A stretch of 64,000 nucleotides of DNA from Zopfochytrium polystomum (taxonomy: Eukaryota > Chytridiomycota > Chytridiomycetes > Chytridiales > Chytridiaceae): assembly GCA_025765615.1 (NCBI GenBank), contig JAIVFJ010000099.1:1-64000 (forward strand), in the 5' to 3' direction. The position numbers and the translations under genes are program-made. Position 1 is the stretch's first letter. Each line of letters begins with the position of its first letter. The notes below the pieces were generated by a model, which did no database searches, was not told the DNA's origin, and was given only the letters and a program-made list of their open reading frames with translations. Below, one piece after another: positions 60,125 to 64,000 of the stretch.

Positions 60125-60345
60125 CCGTTCTCGTTCCCCCCCCTCTCCCCATCTCCCCTGCCTTCTCGGGACCAGTCTTGATCTCAGCGCTTTGCCAGCA
60201 CCAGCGAGCGCGTCGGCGTCTCGCGCGCCTGCATCGCTCTCCCGTCCAAATTTGGTTGGCCATTCCGAACGGCCGGTGCGTGGGTTTGTTCTTGGCGAGA
60301 GGGAAAACAGAACGAAAATTGTAACAAAAGTGAACATCGCTCGCG

Positions 60346-60376
<31 letters not shown>

Positions 60377-60495
60377 GCGGAACGAGAGAGACAAGTAAAT
60401 GTTTTCGCGGCGGACGACTCGGGCCGACTTTGACTCACTTCGGAGTTTGAAAACAATGGGCAGAAAGATCAGAAACAGAAATCGCCGCACACGCC

Positions 60496-60532
<37 letters not shown>

Positions 60533-60943
60533 GTATTTCTCTGACATCCCAGCGCTCTCGCTCCGCTTTCCGCCTGCTGTCTCTCAAACCAACACTCGCT
60601 CTCTCTCTCACTCTCTCTCTGCCAACCTGTCCATCTGCCTCTCTCTCTGCCTCTCTTCCTCTCCATCCTTCCTTCTTCCCTGCTCCTTCGTTTGTCCGCC
60701 GTCGGGATGAGCAGCAGCCCCTCTCGCACAAAAACCCGCCCGATCTCGCATCGTCTACACGGCCAGCAGGGCTGGCTTGCAAGCGCTTTGTCGCCTCTCT
60801 TCTCGGCCTCCTCGTCCTCTTCCTCTTCCTCCTCCTTCCTGCCCACTTTCTTCTCCTTCTACTCGGCCGGCGGCACATCGCAGCCCATTATCATCCAATC
60901 CCAGCCGTCGTCCGGCTCCTTGCACTCCCCTCCCTCCCCTACA
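60125..60943. other. Intergenic region and 5' leader of the glycosyltransferase gene
   Basis: Contains A-runs (60345-60374) and a CT repeat. From 60692 the frame is open into the glycosyltransferase, so part of this stretch could be coding if translation starts at 60692 or 60707. Confidence 0.6.
60499..60529. repeat. (CT)n microsatellite
   Basis: About 15 CT units on the coding strand upstream of the glycosyltransferase gene. Confidence 0.92.
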
Positions 60944-62963
60944 ATGTCGAGAAAGCGCAGATCTGCATGGCTCCGCCTCTTTGTCCTGGCCGTGATCTTC
61001 TCGTCCGTCTTGTTTGTCCTCTGGGAAAGGCGCCGGGAAGACACAACGACGGAGGAGCCAAAAGCCGCGACTGACGCGAAGACGGCGAGGCCGCCCAAGC
61101 AGCCCCCTGCTGCTGCCGGCGAGAACGAGACGGGCAAGGAATCCCAGCAGACCCCGCTCGCCGCTGCCGCCGCCGCCCCTGACGACGCTCGCCCCTCCGC
61201 TGCTGCCGCTGCCGCCGCCGCCGCCGCCGATGTGAACAACGCTCAGGACCACAACGATCACAGCAACGCCGGCGCGACCGACAACAACAACAACAACGAC
61301 CCCCCGCCGCCCCAGCCCGCCGCCGCCAAGAAACCGGAACCGGCCCGCGGACCCGAACCCGAACCCGACACGAACCAAGCGGCAGCCGCTGCCGACACAA
61401 AACCGGAACCCAAACCCAACCCGGAAACGGAACCCCCCCGCCGGGGCCGACTGCCAGCTGTTTGACCGCCACTTCCAGCCCGTGCCGCCCGGCACCAGCG
61501 GCCTCCCGGCCTTCCGCCCCCCGTCCGACTTTACCCTCTGGGTCGAGGCCACCACCCAGCCCCACGCCGACCCCGCCGACCCCGCCGCACCGCCTCCGGC
61601 CGTGGCCCCCGGCGCCTCACCAGCACCCGAAGCCCTGCGGCCGCCCCAGCGCATCCTCTTCCTCCACTACAACGACCGCCTCACCTCCCCGCGATACCTC
61701 TGCGCCGTCGAGTCCGCGCTGCGCTGGAACCCGGACTTTGAGGTGACCGTCGTCGCGCGCGAGGCACGCCTGTTCCTCGCCGACGCCGCCGGCTGGGCCG
61801 AAAACCTCGGTGGGCCCGCCCCAACCCTCGTCGACGGCGGCCTCGACGCCTACATCGCGTCCGCTGCCGACGACGCCCCCATCCGGCCGGGACTCAAGGT
61901 CGTCGAGCTCGACTGGGAGCCCGGCATGCGCGGCACGCCGCTCGAGCCCTGGTTCGCCAACAAGACGTACGAGCAGTCCTCCTGGGTCATGCAGAACCTC
62001 GGCAACGCGTTCCGCATGGGCCTCCTGTCCAAGGTCGGCGGCGTCTACCTCGACATGGATATCATCAGCGTCAACCCCATGGCCATGCTGTCCGGCGGCA
62101 AGGGCGACGGCATGGCGAGGGCGCTGACGAAGCAGGACGCCGAGTGGTTTAATAACGCGTTTTTGGCGTTCCCGAGGGGCGACGCGTTTTTGGAGGAGCT
62201 GATGAAGGAGTTTGTGAGCGGGTTTCGCGGGTTTATTTGGTGAGTTCTTTTTGAGGGCGAACTGCGCGAAGGTGGGGGGGCTGGAGTGGTCGTGACGGAG
62301 GATGTCCTGCGATTTGCTTGCAGCTTTGAGCCTTTCTGACATTGTTTTTGTTTTTGTACTGCGTAACCGAAGGGCAAGGAACGGTCCGCGAATGGTGACC
62401 CGCACGTACCAAGCGAGGTGCCGGCCGCAAAAGGGCCCTCCCGCGCCTGAATGCAAGGGCCTGAAGATCACCTCGACGCACGTGTTCCATCCCGCGACGT
62501 ACAACAATCGCCAGGTTCTCTTTGACGACTGGTCGCGGTCGTGCGAGTTTATGGGCAACCTGGCGAAGAGGTTTGTGGCATACTTGTTTTATTGAACTGT
62601 TATCGGTCTCTTTATCTCATCCGTTACCCTCGTCCCCCCACACATTCCAAAATCTCCGTCGACCCGCTCTCCCCGTTCATAATTTTTTTCACCTCCATCG
62701 TTTTCTCAACACACACACACACACACAGGAGTATTGGCATTCACTGGTGGCACCGCCGCGTCCAGGACAAGGTCGAGCTGAACCCGGAATCGGTGCTCGC
62801 GCGCGTCATTGCAAAGAGCTGCCCCGCCGTGGTGGAGTCGTTTGGGCTCGAGTCGCTCGGCATCTCTGAAAAGGTTGCGGTCGGCATCCCAGAGTCGCTG
62901 CGGAACGAGGACCCGGACCTCCTCCTCAAAAAGCAGACCGGGGCCGCGGCCAAGAAAGCCTAA
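60944..62963 (+). CDS. Golgi type II glycosyltransferase, GT32/alpha-1,4-GlcT-like
   Basis: Probable sugar transferase of the DXD-containing family that includes alpha-1,4-galactosyltransferase and yeast Och1-type enzymes; donor and acceptor unknown. Exons are 60944-62239, 62373-62570 and 62729-62963 (about 575 aa). The start MSRKRRSAWLRLFVLAVIFS gives a type II signal anchor; Met codons at 60692 and 60707 would add about 80 residues. A low-complexity stem (Ala/Pro/Glu-rich) follows. The catalytic part has RILFLHYNDR, FRMGLLSKVGGVYLDMDIIS with the metal-binding DMD, NNAFLAFPRGDAFLEELM, and a C-terminal region with FHPATYNNRQVLFDDW and IGIHWWHRR. The exon sum has one base too many; the C7 run at 61433-61439 marks the shift, and one C fewer restores ADCQLFDRHFQPVPPG. 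The last acceptor lies inside a CA repeat. Confidence 0.88.
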
Positions 62964-63471
62964 ATAGGACAAACGGGGTTTGTGGGGAGGCGATGGGAGA
63001 GCGGGCCAGCGAGGAGATTGATTGTTGCTTTCGCCCCCTTTCCCCACCTTTCCCCACGACCATGACAATTCCTGCCTACTCCCACCAACTTTTTCCACTA
63101 CCGCCTGCGCTCTTTCCCTCCGACTTGATCATTTTATTTTATTTTATTTTTTTTGCGTTGTAAGGGATGTGAAGTCACGACGGGCATTATTTTAATTTGT
63201 TACTACTATCCTTATATCATATCGTGGATCGCCCTCCTTTTCTGCCCTCCAACAAACCCAAACCCCTTACTTTCCCCTCCCCCCTCCCTTAACGATTAAT
63301 GAGTGCGTGTAGGTTACTCTTTCGAAAGCAAAAAATAAAGCTGTGCTAATGGATCAAACACACAGCGCAACTGTGTTCTCGGCAACAATGAGCTTGTCTG
63401 GTATTTATTTGTCAGCGACTTTGCTCCGTCTCTCAACATTGGAAAGTCAAACACACAGAACACACACAACA
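62964..63471. other. Intergenic region
   Basis: 508 bases, C/T-rich then A/T-rich (63130-63230). 3' flank of the glycosyltransferase and promoter side of the last gene. No gene was seen. Confidence 0.7.
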
Positions 63472-64000
63472 ATGGGGACGCTGCCCTCCCCTGCAGCCGC
63501 AGCCGCAGCAGCCAGCAGGCCCTCGGCGTCGTCATCGTCCTCGTCCTCGTCCTCGTCGTCGTCGTCGTCGGCTCGGCTGTCCGCCACCACCGTTTCGAAT
63601 CACAGCAACACAACGACCGCAAAGGTCGACCCGGGAGCATCGGCAGCCACCAGCGACTCCCCCGCCGCCGTCTTCGCGCTCGCCGCATCGCAGCTCAACG
63701 AGCGCGACGGCCCTCTCTTTCCCGTAGCGCCGCCGCACCCGCTCCTCGATTCGCTCGCCGCACACGTGCTGCTGCGCCTCGGTGCGTTCCGTCCGTCCGT
63801 CTCCGCTGCTTCTTGCTTTGCCGTTGAAGCTATTGCAAATGAGGGACGTAATGCTGATCGTTCCTACACACCAACCCCTTCCCTTCCTTCAACGCCTCCG
63901 CTTTTCAACCTTCGAAATATCCTGCAGAGCACCTTTCCCTCGCCGCCCTGCACGACGATCCCTTCAACGGCATATCCGCCTTGTCGCTCGTCGCGCGCAA
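63472..64000 (+). CDS. 5' part of an uncharacterised gene, cut by the window end
   Basis: Function not recognised. Starts MGTLPSPAAAAAAASRPS, then a poly-Ser tract (63520-63570) and an Ala/Ser/Thr-rich segment, then a more ordered stretch (VFALAASQLNERDGPLFPVA, then HPLLDSLAAHVLLRL). A likely first intron runs 63782-63927 (donor GTGCGT, acceptor CTGCAG), giving EHLSLAALHDDPFNGISALS in exon 2. Without that intron the frame also stays open to the window end, so the exon structure is unsettled. Confidence 0.6.
   Translation, partial: MGTLPSPAAAAAAASRPSASSSSSSSSSSSSSSARLSATTVSNHSNTTTAKVDPGASAATSDSPAAVFALAASQLNERDGPLFPVAPPHPLLDSLAAHVLLRLGAFRPSVSAASCFAVEAIANEGRNADRSYTPTPSLPSTPPLFNLRNILQSTFPSPPCTTIPSTAYPPCRSSRA

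Overview
The window is nuclear DNA from a fungus, most likely an early-diverging zoosporic lineage (Chytridiomycota or Blastocladiomycota; the exact group is an inference). Coding regions are GC-rich and rich in Ala, Ser and Pro. Most genes carry several spliceosomal introns with GT..AG ends and CTAAC-like branch sites. The gene set is fungal: a Sho1-type osmosensor, two GPI-type chitin deacetylases, a Rom/citron-type PH-CNH protein, a Prm10/ThrE-like membrane protein and a DHA2 drug transporter. It also has a WW-MyTH4-RhoGAP protein of the kind known from animal Vilse/ARHGAP39, which to my knowledge Dikarya lack. A decayed Fanzor/TnpB zinc-ribbon fragment also fits a zoosporic fungus.

Layout. 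1-9.2 kb, plus strand: beta-tubulin, Sho1-like osmosensor, PH-CNH protein. 9.5-18.4 kb, minus strand: dihydroxyacetone kinase, a three-repeat coiled-coil protein, ribosomal protein L28e, a polytopic membrane protein. 19.7-24.3 kb, plus: membrane-anchored spermidine-synthase-like protein, Fanzor-like relic, cyclophilin H. 24.8-26.7 kb, minus: uncharacterised acidic protein with duplicated exons. 26.9-39.3 kb, plus: epsilon-COP, WW-MyTH4-RhoGAP, TAF6, DHA2 transporter, TM198-like protein. 39.9-47.4 kb, minus: a small membrane protein, a seven-helix-type protein, two chitin deacetylase paralogues. 49.9-64.0 kb, plus: sideroflexin, Prm10/ThrE-like protein, cobalamin-binding-like protein, alpha-1,4-glycosyltransferase-like protein, and the 5' part of a further gene.

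How the genes relate. There are no operons. Several gene products fit cell-wall and cell-surface biology (Sho1, PH-CNH, chitin deacetylases, glycosyltransferase, RhoGAP), but the neighbourhood is otherwise a mix of housekeeping functions: cytoskeleton, ribosome, COPI, transcription and splicing.

Main oddities. Six single-base frame disruptions sit in five otherwise intact conserved genes, most of them in homopolymers, which suggests residual sequencing error. Several introns end in long poly-A instead of a pyrimidine tract. Cyclophilin H has 11- and 12-nt microexons and a GC-AG intron. Microsatellites lie upstream of many start codons, usually pyrimidine-rich on the coding strand, and some touch splice sites. 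No rRNA, tRNA or CRISPR array was seen. I did not find a clearly new multi-gene system; the best leads are the unusual intron ends, the DH-less PH-CNH protein and the Fanzor relic.
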